Shown: positions 1-7,741 of the stretch, one piece after another | How positions within the stretch are numbered: position 1 is the stretch's first letter | Layout of the letters: each line of letters begins with the position of its first letter | Virus record (IMG/VR): IMGVR_UViG_3300006413_000023 | Location: 1 to 22,692 of that record | Source of the DNA: a virus | Reading direction: 5' to 3' (one strand) | DNA length: 22,692 nucleotides | Position numbers and translations under genes: made by a program | Notes under the pieces: model-generated | What the model was told of the DNA's origin: nothing | What the model saw: only the letters and a program-made list of their open reading frames with translations | The model's database searches: none

Positions 1-741
1 TATAGATTACAAAAAGATAATAATGGTAAAATTATTGGAAAAATGCATGATAGACAAAAAGAAATGAGAGCAGGATTTCCAAATGCAGATGAAGTTCTAT
101 CTACCACCAAACAAGCGGCGGCTAAAGTTGCAAAATTGAATGAAGAAGTTGAACTTGATGAAGTATTAAAACCAAAAGATAAAAAAGTTATAGATGATTT
201 CGTTCAGGCGAACAAAGGTACTGGAGCACAAAACTTTACTCAACGAGGAAGTATCGTAGATTATGAAGGAAGAAGTTTAGAGAAAAGTGGTATGGGTGCT
301 CAACAGATTGCAAGTATTGAATCTGACCCTAAAGACTCACATAAAATAAAAATACGAGCAAAAATGGATGGTAAGTCAACTCAATCCATAGTGAATTATC
401 TTAAAAAAAGTGCTAAAAAATATAATATTAAAGTAGAACATTTTGAAAGAAAATTCTCAAGTGATGTTGTAGAAACAGCAGATAATTTTAACAATGAGTA
501 TTTATTTGTAGAAAATAATTTAAAGATATTACAAAACATTGTTAAGAAAAAACAAAATTCGAAAATGAAATTTAAAGATAATAAAACATCTATCGTTGAT
601 TTATATACTGCTTCTGCAATTATGAATGTATATAATGCAGTAAAAAAAGATAATAAAAAAAAGATGGAAAAGTTAATAAATGGAACTCTTGCAGACTTTT
701 TGAAAGTTCAAGGAGTAGCATTCAAAGCACACAGAAGTTAA
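1..741 (+). CDS. Conserved phage protein, 5' end outside window
   Basis: The reading frame is open from the first base of the window through the first ATG (43), and the upstream codons encode an ordinary hydrophilic stretch, so this is probably the 3' part of a longer gene. A GGAA precedes the ATG at 43, so a start there (232 residues) cannot be excluded. The protein is lysine-rich and hydrophilic, with no membrane segment and no cysteines. A short charged segment with ELDEVLKPKDKK (about residues 37-48 from Met43) is followed by a helical, basic C-terminal half. The TAA stop abuts the next ATG with no gap, so the two genes are translationally coupled. I do not recognise a function. A head or core structural role would fit the late-gene neighbourhood, but that is only inference. 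Confidence 0.7.
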   Translation, partial: YRLQKDNNGKIIGKMHDRQKEMRAGFPNADEVLSTTKQAAAKVAKLNEEVELDEVLKPKDKKVIDDFVQANKGTGAQNFTQRGSIVDYEGRSLEKSGMGAQQIASIESDPKDSHKIKIRAKMDGKSTQSIVNYLKKSAKKYNIKVEHFERKFSSDVVETADNFNNEYLFVENNLKILQNIVKKKQNSKMKFKDNKTSIVDLYTASAIMNVYNAVKKDNKKKMEKLINGTLADFLKVQGVAFKAHRS

Positions 742-1509
742 ATGAAAAAATTTAAAGAATTTTATAATTTTCCTTATGCAGATTTGAATTCTAGACCAGG
801 AGCAAATCTAAATGCATCAAAAAAACATGAAATTAAGGTAGGTAATTATACAACTAAATTCTTTTTTATGTGTGGTTCTGCACAGAAAGTTATGAGTGCA
901 AATTCTGATAAAGAAGGTGCAGAAGAACTTACAAAGATGCAAGATATATTATATAAAATAGAAAAAGAAGTCATGGATGCTGGTGAAGCCACAGAGGAAC
1001 AAAAAGAACAAGCAAGAGATATTTATAATAAAATTATGAGTAAGGCAGGTGAGGTGGGGCTTGCAGATGAAATAGATGATTATATGAAGATGCATATTGA
1101 TTCTATTGAAAAGGGTAATCCAAAACCTGGATTTGGTAGAACAGATACTTTAGATGAGTTTAGAGTTATTACTAGAGCTCAAAGAAGAAAAATTGCTATG
1201 AGAATGAAGAGAATGGCAAAAAGTGCTTCATTCAAAGCAAAAGTTGCAAGGTCAAAAAAAAGAATTGCATCTCCTGAAAAAATGAGAATCAAAGCATTGA
1301 AACTAGCCAAGAAAAAAATACTTATGAAAAGGTTCCCTAAATATAATGAGTTAGGAGTCAATCAGAAAATAAAAATTGACCAAATAATACAACAAAGATA
1401 TTCAGGTTCAATAAATAAATTATCTCAAAGATTGTTAAAAGTTGTAAAAAGACAAGAGGTAGAAAAAGTGAAAAAAGCTAGAGATGCACAGAAAGACGAT
1501 AACGAATGA
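742..1509 (+). CDS. Conserved marine phage protein with basic C-terminal domain
   Basis: A 255-residue protein starting directly after the previous stop (TAAATG). The N-terminal 115 residues are mixed and helical. Residues about 140-255 are extremely basic, beginning with the run RAQRRKIAMRMKRMAKS and continuing through KAKVARSKKRIASPEKMR. From memory this C-terminal module recurs in T4-like cyanophages and pelagiphages without an assigned function. There is no signal peptide or membrane segment. The charge pattern would suit nucleic-acid binding or packaging inside the capsid, but nothing in the sequence proves it. The stop overlaps the next start (ATGA at 1506-1509). Confidence 0.75.
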   Translation: MKKFKEFYNFPYADLNSRPGANLNASKKHEIKVGNYTTKFFFMCGSAQKVMSANSDKEGAEELTKMQDILYKIEKEVMDAGEATEEQKEQARDIYNKIMSKAGEVGLADEIDDYMKMHIDSIEKGNPKPGFGRTDTLDEFRVITRAQRRKIAMRMKRMAKSASFKAKVARSKKRIASPEKMRIKALKLAKKKILMKRFPKYNELGVNQKIKIDQIIQQRYSGSINKLSQRLLKVVKRQEVEKVKKARDAQKDDNE

Positions 1510-1712
1510 AAACAATAAAAAACATGCTGTATGAAAAGAAAGCACAAAGAATTGCACAAGGTGATGTTGCGTTAACTTTTGACGATGATAGATTCGGTGG
1601 AAGACAAGCAACTTTATTTGTAAAAGGTACTGGAACTATTGATATTCCAGCAAGTCAAGGTAAAAACTTTTTATCAGTTGTTAAAAAATTAAAAGATAGT
1701 GATTTTAAATAA
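1506..1712 (+). CDS. Small conserved hypothetical protein
   Basis: A 68-residue protein that begins in an ATGA overlap with the preceding gene and ends flush against the next ATG (TAAATG at 1710-1715). This is typical of a translationally coupled phage operon. The N-terminal third is basic. The rest contains a beta-rich stretch (DVALTFDDDRFGG, about residues 20-32) and a short lysine-rich tail. There is no membrane segment or cysteine motif, and I do not recognise the family. Confidence 0.65.
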   Translation: MKTIKNMLYEKKAQRIAQGDVALTFDDDRFGGRQATLFVKGTGTIDIPASQGKNFLSVVKKLKDSDFK

Positions 1713-2186
1713 ATGATATTTGGTTATGCAAAAATGGCAATCACTTTGGTGATGATTATAGGTGTAGGTGGTGCAATAGCATATGTTTATAAACTTCGTG
1801 CAGACAATGCAGTTCTTAAAGCAAACAATATGGTATTAGAACAAAGTGTTGAATCACAAAAAAAAGTAATAGAACAACAGAAAAAAGATTTTGAAACTAT
1901 CCTAGAAACTAATAAAAAACTCACAACACTCTCAAACAATCTTCAAAAAGAACTAAACGATTTAGATAAAAGATTTACAAAACAAGGTAGAGATATAGGT
2001 AAAACTGCAATTGCAAAAGATAAAGCAATTCAAAGAATAATTAATAAAGCTAGTGTAATGGCATTGAGATGTGTCGAGATTTCATCTGGCTCACCATTAA
2101 CAGAGAAAGAAATAAATGCAACAAAGAAAAGTGAAATCAATAGGGAATGTCCTTCTATCGCTAACCCTAATTATGTTCCTTACTAG
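1713..2186 (+). CDS. Inner-membrane spanin (Rz-like)
   Basis: A 157-residue protein with one N-terminal membrane segment (about residues 5-27, AKMAITLVMIIGVGGAIAYV). A long coiled coil follows (about 30-110, rich in Q, E, K and N at heptad spacing), then a C-terminal tail with Cys residues at about 119 and 144. This is the classic architecture of an i-spanin: anchored in the inner membrane, with a periplasmic coiled coil that binds an outer-membrane lipoprotein partner to fuse the membranes at lysis. The decisive context is that a lipoprotein gene starts inside its 3' end in another frame, as in Rz/Rz1. Sequence identity to known Rz proteins is not claimed; the call rests on topology and gene overlap. 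Confidence 0.75.
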   Translation: MIFGYAKMAITLVMIIGVGGAIAYVYKLRADNAVLKANNMVLEQSVESQKKVIEQQKKDFETILETNKKLTTLSNNLQKELNDLDKRFTKQGRDIGKTAIAKDKAIQRIINKASVMALRCVEISSGSPLTEKEINATKKSEINRECPSIANPNYVPY

Positions 2187-2490
2187 TTGTTCTAGTATAA
2201 AGAAAATAGAAACATTTTTCACACCAGTGGAAAGAGAACGACTTAATTTAGTAGAACCTGTTTTACCTAAATTAGAAAAAATTAAATGGATTGTTATTAC
2301 TTCTGAAAATGCAGATGAAGTTTTTGCAAAGTTAGAAGAGCAAGGTATAGACCCAGTATTGTTTGGACTTTCAGATAATGATTACCAACTTATTGCAAAA
2401 AACTTTTCACAGATAAGACATAATCTAAAAAAGAAATCAGAAATAATTAAATCATACAAAGAATACTACGAACCAGAGAAAGAGAAATAA
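2116..2490 (+). CDS. Outer-membrane spanin lipoprotein (Rz1-like)
   Basis: A 124-residue protein that starts 71 bases inside the preceding i-spanin gene in a different frame. It has a short basic N-terminus, a hydrophobic core and a lipobox L22-T23-S24-C25, so the mature lipoprotein would begin at Cys25. The mature part is charged, with a central segment around EKIKWIVITSENADEVFAK and a helical C-terminus ending in K and E residues. Lipoprotein plus overlap with a membrane-anchored coiled-coil gene is the hallmark of two-component spanins. A GTG at codon 6 (2131) is an alternative start and leaves the signal peptide intact. The stop overlaps the next start (TAATG). Confidence 0.75.
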   Translation: MQQRKVKSIGNVLLSLTLIMFLTSCSSIKKIETFFTPVERERLNLVEPVLPKLEKIKWIVITSENADEVFAKLEEQGIDPVLFGLSDNDYQLIAKNFSQIRHNLKKKSEIIKSYKEYYEPEKEK

Positions 2491-3080
2491 TGGATTTAAT
2501 ATTATCATTAGCAGAACAATTTTGGCAATGGACAGTTGTTATAATATTGATATTACTAGGATTAGTAATTAATTTTTTAGATAACAGACAAAAAGATAAA
2601 TGGCGTGTAAATTTTAAATATGATGAATATCCACATATGAGTCCAATTAGAATTGCAACCAGAGATAAAGGTTTTTGGGGTGCAATAATAATGTGGCTAC
2701 TAGGTAGTAGAAAGTGGAAAATTACAAAAGATTTTCATTATGAACTCAATGGTATTAAGTATGTAATACCAAAGGGGTTTTCTTTTGATGGTGCAAGTGT
2801 ACCAAAGTTTTTAGCAACTTTTTTATCACCAGTTGGGGTATTACTTTTAGGTGGTTTAATCCACGATTATGCTTATAAGTATGCTGCTCTGAAACCTGCT
2901 TTGCAACAAAGTTCATTGTTGGTGGTTGACCAAAAACAAGCAGATAAAATTTTCAGAGATATTAATATAGAAATAAATGGTTTTTATTTTCTAAACTATC
3001 TTGCTTACTGGGCATTAAGATTATTTGGTTGGTTTGCTTGGAATGGTCACAGAAAAAGAAACTTACAAATAGGAGATTAA
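2490..3080 (+). CDS. DUF1353 family protein
   Basis: A 196-residue protein with an N-terminal membrane segment (about residues 12-30). It is followed by a DUF1353-type domain with the characteristic segments IPKGFSFDGASVPK (93-106), GGLIHDYAYKY (121-131) and QADKIFRDI (about 150-158), and hydrophobic helices near the C-terminus. DUF1353 proteins are common in tailed phages and often lie in lysis cassettes. Their biochemical role is not established; the HD pair in the second motif suggests a conserved functional site. The gene starts in a TAATG overlap with the o-spanin gene and is followed at once by another small membrane protein, which supports membership of the lysis group. Confidence 0.8.
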   Translation: MDLILSLAEQFWQWTVVIILILLGLVINFLDNRQKDKWRVNFKYDEYPHMSPIRIATRDKGFWGAIIMWLLGSRKWKITKDFHYELNGIKYVIPKGFSFDGASVPKFLATFLSPVGVLLLGGLIHDYAYKYAALKPALQQSSLLVVDQKQADKIFRDINIEINGFYFLNYLAYWALRLFGWFAWNGHRKRNLQIGD

Positions 3081-3081
3081 G

Positions 3082-3267
3082 ATGAAAGAGTGGATAGAAG
3101 ACGCAACAGAATGGGTAAAAGATAGAGTTCAAGAAAGAACAACTTGGGATGGTGTAATGTTAATTGCTGTAGGACTTGTTGGTTTATTATTTCAAGGACT
3201 TGTAACATGGGCTGCATATATCGCAATTGCATATGGAGTTTGGACTCTAGTTAAATCAGAGTGGTAG
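3082..3267 (+). CDS. Small membrane protein
   Basis: A 61-residue protein with a good ribosome binding site (AGGAG at 3070-3074). Residues 1-22 are amphipathic and charged (WIEDATEWVKDRVQERTTW). Two closely spaced hydrophobic segments follow (about 24-40 and 42-57), separated by a short polar turn. It closes the spanin/DUF1353 operon. A hairpin membrane protein of this size next to spanins could be a holin or antiholin, but there is no family match I can defend, so it is left as a membrane protein. Confidence 0.65.
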   Translation: MKEWIEDATEWVKDRVQERTTWDGVMLIAVGLVGLLFQGLVTWAAYIAIAYGVWTLVKSEW

Positions 3268-3275
3268 TCATATAG

Positions 3276-3304
3276 TTGACAGTTTTAAGAAGTCAAATTA
3301 TACG
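3276..3304 (+). promoter_or_regulatory. Sigma-70-type promoter (TTGACA-17-TATACG)
   Basis: TTGACA at 3276-3281, a 17-base spacer and TATACG at 3299-3304, in the 84-base gap before the gene at 3352. The -35 is perfect and the -10 imperfect. A T4-type late promoter box lies just downstream, so this gene may be transcribed at two stages of infection. Confidence 0.5.
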
Positions 3305-3326
3305 ATGTGTCAATATTTTGTTCTCT

Positions 3327-3334
3327 TATAAATA
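3327..3334 (+). promoter_or_regulatory. T4-type late promoter TATAAATA
   Basis: An exact match to the late promoter octamer recognised in T4 by gp55 with the gp33 coactivator. It lies in an intergenic gap 17 bases before the ATG at 3352, with the ribosome binding site AGAGAGGA in between. Two further exact copies (20205 and 21237) also lie at or just after gene ends, and gp33 is encoded in this window. Confidence 0.7.
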
Positions 3335-3351
3335 TTAGAGAGGACCTTTTT

Positions 3352-3762
3352 ATGACTATCAAAACAGATTTAGAACTTCTAAAAAAAGAAGTTGAAGATA
3401 TGAAACAGATTCATACACGACTTGATACTGCAATTGAAAAATTGACAGATGTGTCAAGTTGTGTGAATCGTATGCTTGCAGTGCATGAAGAAAAACTTGC
3501 AAGACAAGAAGATGATATAGTATCAAATGAAAAAGAAATAAAAAATAACATACAAGAAATACATTCAAGAATTACAACAAATTATAAAGAATTAACTGTT
3601 CTGATAAACGAACATAATTTAAAAGACGAAGAAAGATTTCATAAATTAAAATCAGAATTTTCTAGTAGGGTAGGTATATTAGAAAAATGGAGATGGATTA
3701 TTATAGGTGGGTCAATAGTTGCTGGATTTATACTTCATAAATTTATTCAGTTTGCCATTTGA
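3352..3762 (+). CDS. Coiled-coil protein with C-terminal membrane anchor
   Basis: A 136-residue protein. The in-frame ATG at 3307 lies before the late promoter box, so the start at 3352 (after AGAGAGGA) is preferred. Residues 1-110 are predicted alpha-helical with heptad-like spacing and many charged residues. Residues about 114-135 (WIIIGGSIVAGFILHKFIQFAI) form a single membrane segment at the extreme C-terminus, giving a tail-anchored topology. Similar proteins with a segment like RLDTAIEKLTDV and a C-terminal anchor occur, from memory, in many marine T4-like phages without known function. A promoter for the primase gene overlaps its stop codon. Confidence 0.75.
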   Translation: MTIKTDLELLKKEVEDMKQIHTRLDTAIEKLTDVSSCVNRMLAVHEEKLARQEDDIVSNEKEIKNNIQEIHSRITTNYKELTVLINEHNLKDEERFHKLKSEFSSRVGILEKWRWIIIGGSIVAGFILHKFIQFAI

Positions 3763-3787
3763 CAATCTAAAATAATTAGTATATAAT
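3759..3787 (+). promoter_or_regulatory. Consensus sigma-70 promoter for the primase operon
   Basis: A perfect TTGACA (3759-3764), a 17-base spacer and a perfect TATAAT (3782-3787). The ATG of the primase gene is at 3795, only 7 bases after the -10, so the transcript would start at or next to the start codon. The -35 overlaps the stop of the previous gene. Confidence 0.85.
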
Positions 3788-3794
3788 ATTCGTT

Positions 3795-4799
3795 ATGAAC
3801 ACTTTTGTTGATATAAAGTATATAGGATTACTTTCCCCAAATTTATCTCAATTTAAAAAGAAAAAAGATGGACTCTATAATTTTAGATGTCCATATTGTG
3901 GTGATTCACAAAAAAATAAATTGAAGGCCAGAGGATATCTAATTCACAATAAAACATTTTTTGTGTATAAATGTCATAATTGTGAAAAATCTACTGACTT
4001 TTCTAATTTATTAAAATATGTGAATAAAAAATTATATGATGATTATGTTTTTGAAGTTTACAAAAATAAAAAAGTATATATAGAAACAGCTGAAGAAGAA
4101 AAGTTTAATTTTGTAAAACCACAATTTCTAAAGGGAGATTCACCTCTTAAAAAACTCAAAAAGGTATCACAATTAAGTCCAACACACCCAGTAAAAAAGT
4201 GGGTCATGAAAAGACGAATTGAGAGTAGATATCATTACAAATTATTTTTTTGTAGTAAATTCTTTGAGTGGGTTAACAAAATTATACCAAATAAGTTTCC
4301 TTCTACTTTAAAGGACCACCCAAGATTGGTGATTCCTTTTTTAGACGAAAACAATAAGATGTTTGCGTTTCAAGGTAGAGCATTTGGGAAAGAAGAACCC
4401 AAATATTATACTATTAAATTAAGTGATAAAAATAAAATATATGGTTTAGATACTGTTTCGTGGTCTAAAAAAGTTTATGTTGTTGAAGGACCACTAGATA
4501 GTTTATTTTTAGATAATTGTATAGCAACGGCACAATCAGACTTGAGAGTGCCTAAAAAAGATAATGTTGTATTGATACCAGATAACGAACCAAGAAATAG
4601 AGAGATTGTTAGAAGAATAGAGAAATTTATTGAAGACGAGTATTCTGTGTGCCTTTTTCCAGAAAATATAAAACAAAAAGATATCAATGATATGGTTCTC
4701 TCTGGTGTTAATAATATACAAAAGATTATAGACGATAATACATTTACTGGACTTGAAGCAAAAGTCAGATTTAGAGATTGGAGAAAAATAGATGCTTAA
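3795..4799 (+). CDS. 61: DNA primase (T4 gp61-like)
   Basis: A 334-residue primase that synthesises RNA primers for lagging-strand replication. An N-terminal zinc ribbon has C32-x2-C35 and C60-x2-C63. A Toprim-type catalytic domain shows VVEGPLDS (E231), IPDNEP (D263) and KDINDM (295-300, acidic metal ligands). The length matches gp61-type primases, which act with a separate helicase; no helicase domain is fused here, and the helicase loader gp59 is encoded at 17216. There is no Shine-Dalgarno sequence, and the promoter suggests a leaderless message. The last codons overlap the ribonucleotide reductase start. Confidence 0.9.
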   Translation: MNTFVDIKYIGLLSPNLSQFKKKKDGLYNFRCPYCGDSQKNKLKARGYLIHNKTFFVYKCHNCEKSTDFSNLLKYVNKKLYDDYVFEVYKNKKVYIETAEEEKFNFVKPQFLKGDSPLKKLKKVSQLSPTHPVKKWVMKRRIESRYHYKLFFCSKFFEWVNKIIPNKFPSTLKDHPRLVIPFLDENNKMFAFQGRAFGKEEPKYYTIKLSDKNKIYGLDTVSWSKKVYVVEGPLDSLFLDNCIATAQSDLRVPKKDNVVLIPDNEPRNREIVRRIEKFIEDEYSVCLFPENIKQKDINDMVLSGVNNIQKIIDDNTFTGLEAKVRFRDWRKIDA

Positions 4800-6714
4800 T
4801 TCAACTTACACATTACCAACGAAATATCAAGAATTTATTCATTTGTCAAGATACTCAAGATGGTTGCCAAAAGAAGAAAGAAGAGAAACTTGGGGTGAAA
4901 CAGTATCAAGATATTTTGACTTTTTTGAACAACATCTTAAAGAAACTAATAAATTTAAATTAGAAAAAAAAGTAAGAGAAGAATTAGAAAATGAAGTTTT
5001 AAAACTTGGTGTTATGCCTTCAATGCGTTGTTTAATGACTGCTGGAGAGGCTCTGAAGAGAGAAAATATTGCTGGTTATAATTGTAGTTATATTGCTGTT
5101 GATAGGCCACAAGCATTTGATGAAATATTATATGTTTTAATGAATGGTACAGGTGTAGGGTTTTCTGTTGAAAGACAATTTGTAGGTAATTTACCAACTG
5201 TTGCAGAAGAGTTTTATCAGAGTGATACAACAATAGTAGTACAAGATAGTAAATTAGGTTGGGCAAAAGCATTCAAAGAATTAGTTGCTATGTTATATCA
5301 CGGACAAGTACCTAAATGGGATTTAAGTAAAGTAAGACCTGCAGGTGCACCTTTAAAAACTTTTGGTGGTCGTGCATCTGGTCCCGAACCACTGCAAAGA
5401 TTATTTGAATTTACAAAAGAAATATTTCAAAATGCACACGGAAGAAAATTAAGTTCTATTGAATGTCATGATATCGTATGTAAGACAGCAGAGATTGTTG
5501 TTGTTGGTGGTGTTAGACGAAGTGCATTAATTAGTTTATCTAATTTATCAGATGATAGAATGAGAGTTGCAAAGTCTGGTCAATGGTGGAATGATAACGG
5601 ACAGAGAGCACTTGCAAATAATTCTGCATGTTATACTGAAAAACCTGATGTAGGTATTTTTATGGACGAATGGAAAGCATTATATGATTCGAAATCTGGT
5701 GAACGAGGTATATTCAATAGAGAGTCTGCAAAGAAGATTGCAGAGAAAAACGAAAGAAGAGATGTTGGATATGATTTTGGTACTAATCCATGTTCAGAAA
5801 TAATATTACGAAGTAGAGAATTCTGTAACTTATCTGAAGTTGTTGTTAGACCAGATGATACAGAAGATAGTTTATTAAGAAAAGTTAGACTTGCAACAAT
5901 TCTTGGTACAATACAATCAACATTAGTAAATTTTAAATATGTTAGTAAAGAGTGGAAAAAGAATTGTGAAGAAGAAAGATTACTTGGTGTATCACTTACT
6001 GGTATTATGGACAATAAATGGACAGCAGGTAAGATAAATGGTCTTGAAGTTTTATTAGAAAATTTAAAGAAGATGGCTGTTGAAACAAATAAAGAGTGGG
6101 CAGATAAGATTGGTATAAAACAAGCTGCTGCGATTACCTGTGTAAAACCATCTGGTACAGTTTCACAACTTGTAGATAGTGCAAGTGGTATTCATGCTAG
6201 ACATAATCCACATTATATTAGAACTGTAAGAGGTGATAAAAAAGACCCACTTACAAAGATGATGGTAGATATGGGTTTTCCAGCTGAAGATGATGTTATG
6301 AAACCACACGATACAACAGTATTTTCTTTTCCTATAAAGTGTAGTCCAGATGCAGTATTCAGACAAGATATGACTGCAATTGAACAACTTGAACTTTGGA
6401 AAACATATCAAGTACATTGGTGTGAACACAAACCTTCTGTAACTATTTCTGTTAAAGAAGAAGAGTGGATTGAAGTTGGTGCATGGGTATATAAGAACTT
6501 TGACTTAATGAGTGGAGTAAGTTTCTTACCATATAGTGAACATACATATAAACAAGCACCTTATCAAGATTGTACTTTAATAGAATATTCAGAATTGGTA
6601 AAAAAAATGCCAACTGAAGTTAATTGGAGTAAATTATCTGATTATGAAAAAACAGATATGACTATTGGTTCTCAAGAACTAGCTTGTTCTGCTGGGTCAT
6701 GTGAGATTCAATAA
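4792..6714 (+). CDS. nrdJ: Adenosylcobalamin-dependent ribonucleoside-triphosphate reductase (class II)
   Basis: A 640-residue monomeric class II reductase that makes deoxynucleotides for phage DNA. It aligns by spacing with the Lactobacillus leichmannii enzyme. NPCSEI carries the thiyl-radical Cys334 and Glu336 (C408/E410 there). Cys345 in FCNLSEV (C419) and Cys98 in YNCSY (C119) give the redox pair. The C-terminal tail ends CSAGSCEIQ, with the shuttle cysteines C632 and C637. All catalytic residues are present, so it should be active. It is shorter than the 739-residue bacterial enzyme. It needs a B12 cofactor, so the host must make or import cobalamin. Its start overlaps the primase end by 8 bases, in an operon with replication genes. 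Confidence 0.93.
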   Translation: MLNSTYTLPTKYQEFIHLSRYSRWLPKEERRETWGETVSRYFDFFEQHLKETNKFKLEKKVREELENEVLKLGVMPSMRCLMTAGEALKRENIAGYNCSYIAVDRPQAFDEILYVLMNGTGVGFSVERQFVGNLPTVAEEFYQSDTTIVVQDSKLGWAKAFKELVAMLYHGQVPKWDLSKVRPAGAPLKTFGGRASGPEPLQRLFEFTKEIFQNAHGRKLSSIECHDIVCKTAEIVVVGGVRRSALISLSNLSDDRMRVAKSGQWWNDNGQRALANNSACYTEKPDVGIFMDEWKALYDSKSGERGIFNRESAKKIAEKNERRDVGYDFGTNPCSEIILRSREFCNLSEVVVRPDDTEDSLLRKVRLATILGTIQSTLVNFKYVSKEWKKNCEEERLLGVSLTGIMDNKWTAGKINGLEVLLENLKKMAVETNKEWADKIGIKQAAAITCVKPSGTVSQLVDSASGIHARHNPHYIRTVRGDKKDPLTKMMVDMGFPAEDDVMKPHDTTVFSFPIKCSPDAVFRQDMTAIEQLELWKTYQVHWCEHKPSVTISVKEEEWIEVGAWVYKNFDLMSGVSFLPYSEHTYKQAPYQDCTLIEYSELVKKMPTEVNWSKLSDYEKTDMTIGSQELACSAGSCEIQ

Positions 6715-6869
6715 TGCCGAAGAAAATAATATATTGTAATAACTGTGAAGCAGAATTTACAATAAAACATAATATGGACGAGGAGTATTATGAAATATTA
6801 TATTGTCCTTTTTGTAAACATGAAATAGAAAAGGATAGTGAGGACGATTTAGAATACGATGAATACTAG
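6714..6869 (+). CDS. Small zinc-ribbon protein
   Basis: A 51-residue gene between the reductase and the nuclease. It starts in a TAATG overlap and overlaps the following start by 11 bases. Two CxxC pairs, C8-x2-C11 and C31-x2-C34, form a rubredoxin-like zinc ribbon, followed by a very acidic C-terminus (DSEDDLEYDEY). The tight coupling and the paired cysteines make chance coding unlikely. Such miniature zinc ribbons may bind nucleic acid or a protein partner. No specific function can be assigned. Confidence 0.75.
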   Translation: MPKKIIYCNNCEAEFTIKHNMDEEYYEILYCPFCKHEIEKDSEDDLEYDEY

Positions 6870-7200
6870 TAGTGCAAAAGCAAAAGGTAGAAGATTACAG
6901 AAATGGGTTAGGGAACAACTCATAGAAAAATTAAAGATACACGAAGAAGACATTGAAAGTCGTTCAATGGGTGCTGGTGGTGAAGATTTAATTATGGCTA
7001 GAGCTGCAAGAAAAAAGTTTCCATATTCTGTTGAATGTAAAAATCAAGAAAAAGTAAATCTATGGGAGGCATATAATCAGGCATGTGATAATTCTGGTAA
7101 TTATGAACCCATAGTTGTTTTAAAAAGAAATAATCAAAAACCTTTGGTATTGATTGATGCAGAATACTTTATGATATTACATAAACAAAATGAAGATTGA
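6859..7200 (+). CDS. PD-(D/E)XK nuclease, Holliday-junction-resolvase-like
   Basis: A 113-residue protein with a compact nuclease fold signature: a basic N-terminal helix (KAKGRRLQKWVREQL), RSMGAGGEDLIM with D43, and SVECKNQEK with E59-x-K61. These make up the D...E-x-K metal site of the PD-(D/E)XK superfamily. The layout of a small single domain with a GxGGED loop before the catalytic strand resembles phage resolvase-like and VRR-type nucleases. It probably cuts DNA during replication, recombination or packaging. Which substrate it cuts cannot be told from sequence. The gene overlaps both neighbours by about 11 bases. Confidence 0.75.
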   Translation: MNTSSAKAKGRRLQKWVREQLIEKLKIHEEDIESRSMGAGGEDLIMARAARKKFPYSVECKNQEKVNLWEAYNQACDNSGNYEPIVVLKRNNQKPLVLIDAEYFMILHKQNED

Positions 7201-7741
7201 AAACAAATATATTAACTTATATAAAGAAATGCATGAAGATAGTAGAAACTATCAAGGTGTTAGTTTAGATAAAGAAATACCTAATATTGCTAATCTAGTT
7301 TTATCAACTGCTTCAACAACAGTTTTAGATTACGGTTGTGGTAAAGGTAATCAATACAAACAATCAAATAGTAATATATTATTTCATGTAAAAGATGAGA
7401 ATATATTTTTATATGACCCTGGATTTAAAGAACACGACACACTACCAGATAGAACTTTTGATGGTGTTATATCAACAGATGTATTAGAACATATTCCTGA
7501 AAAAGTAATACCCAAAACATTAAATCAAATATTTGAACGAGCAGACAAGTTCGTTTATCTTGCAATCTGTACAAGATTAGCACATGCAATACTACCAAAT
7601 GGTGAAAATGCACATTGTACTGTAAAAGAACCAGATTGGTGGGAAAATCACATACTTTCATCAAACAAAGACAAAATACTTACAGAAGTACATTGGTATG
7701 GTAATCATAACGATTATCGTAAATATTACACCAAATCGTAA
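7190..7741 (+). CDS. Class I SAM-dependent methyltransferase
   Basis: A 183-residue protein with a Rossmann-type methyltransferase core. Motif I is VLDYGCGKG (45-53), an acidic residue at the end of strand 2 is in FLYDPG (D76), and post-motif FDGVISTDVLEHI (90-102) is typical of Methyltransf_11-like enzymes. There is no DPPY-type motif, so it is not an obvious adenine or N4-cytosine DNA methylase. The substrate is unknown; a small molecule, lipid or sugar is as likely as nucleic acid. It starts inside the nuclease gene. Its last codons lie in the first copy of a 34-bp tandem repeat that continues downstream. Confidence 0.85.
   Translation: MKIENKYINLYKEMHEDSRNYQGVSLDKEIPNIANLVLSTASTTVLDYGCGKGNQYKQSNSNILFHVKDENIFLYDPGFKEHDTLPDRTFDGVISTDVLEHIPEKVIPKTLNQIFERADKFVYLAICTRLAHAILPNGENAHCTVKEPDWWENHILSSNKDKILTEVHWYGNHNDYRKYYTKS

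Noticed and set aside
5631-6014. Minus-strand open frame across the reductase gene
   Set aside because: It is the antisense shadow of a strongly conserved enzyme, with no ribosome binding site or family resemblance.
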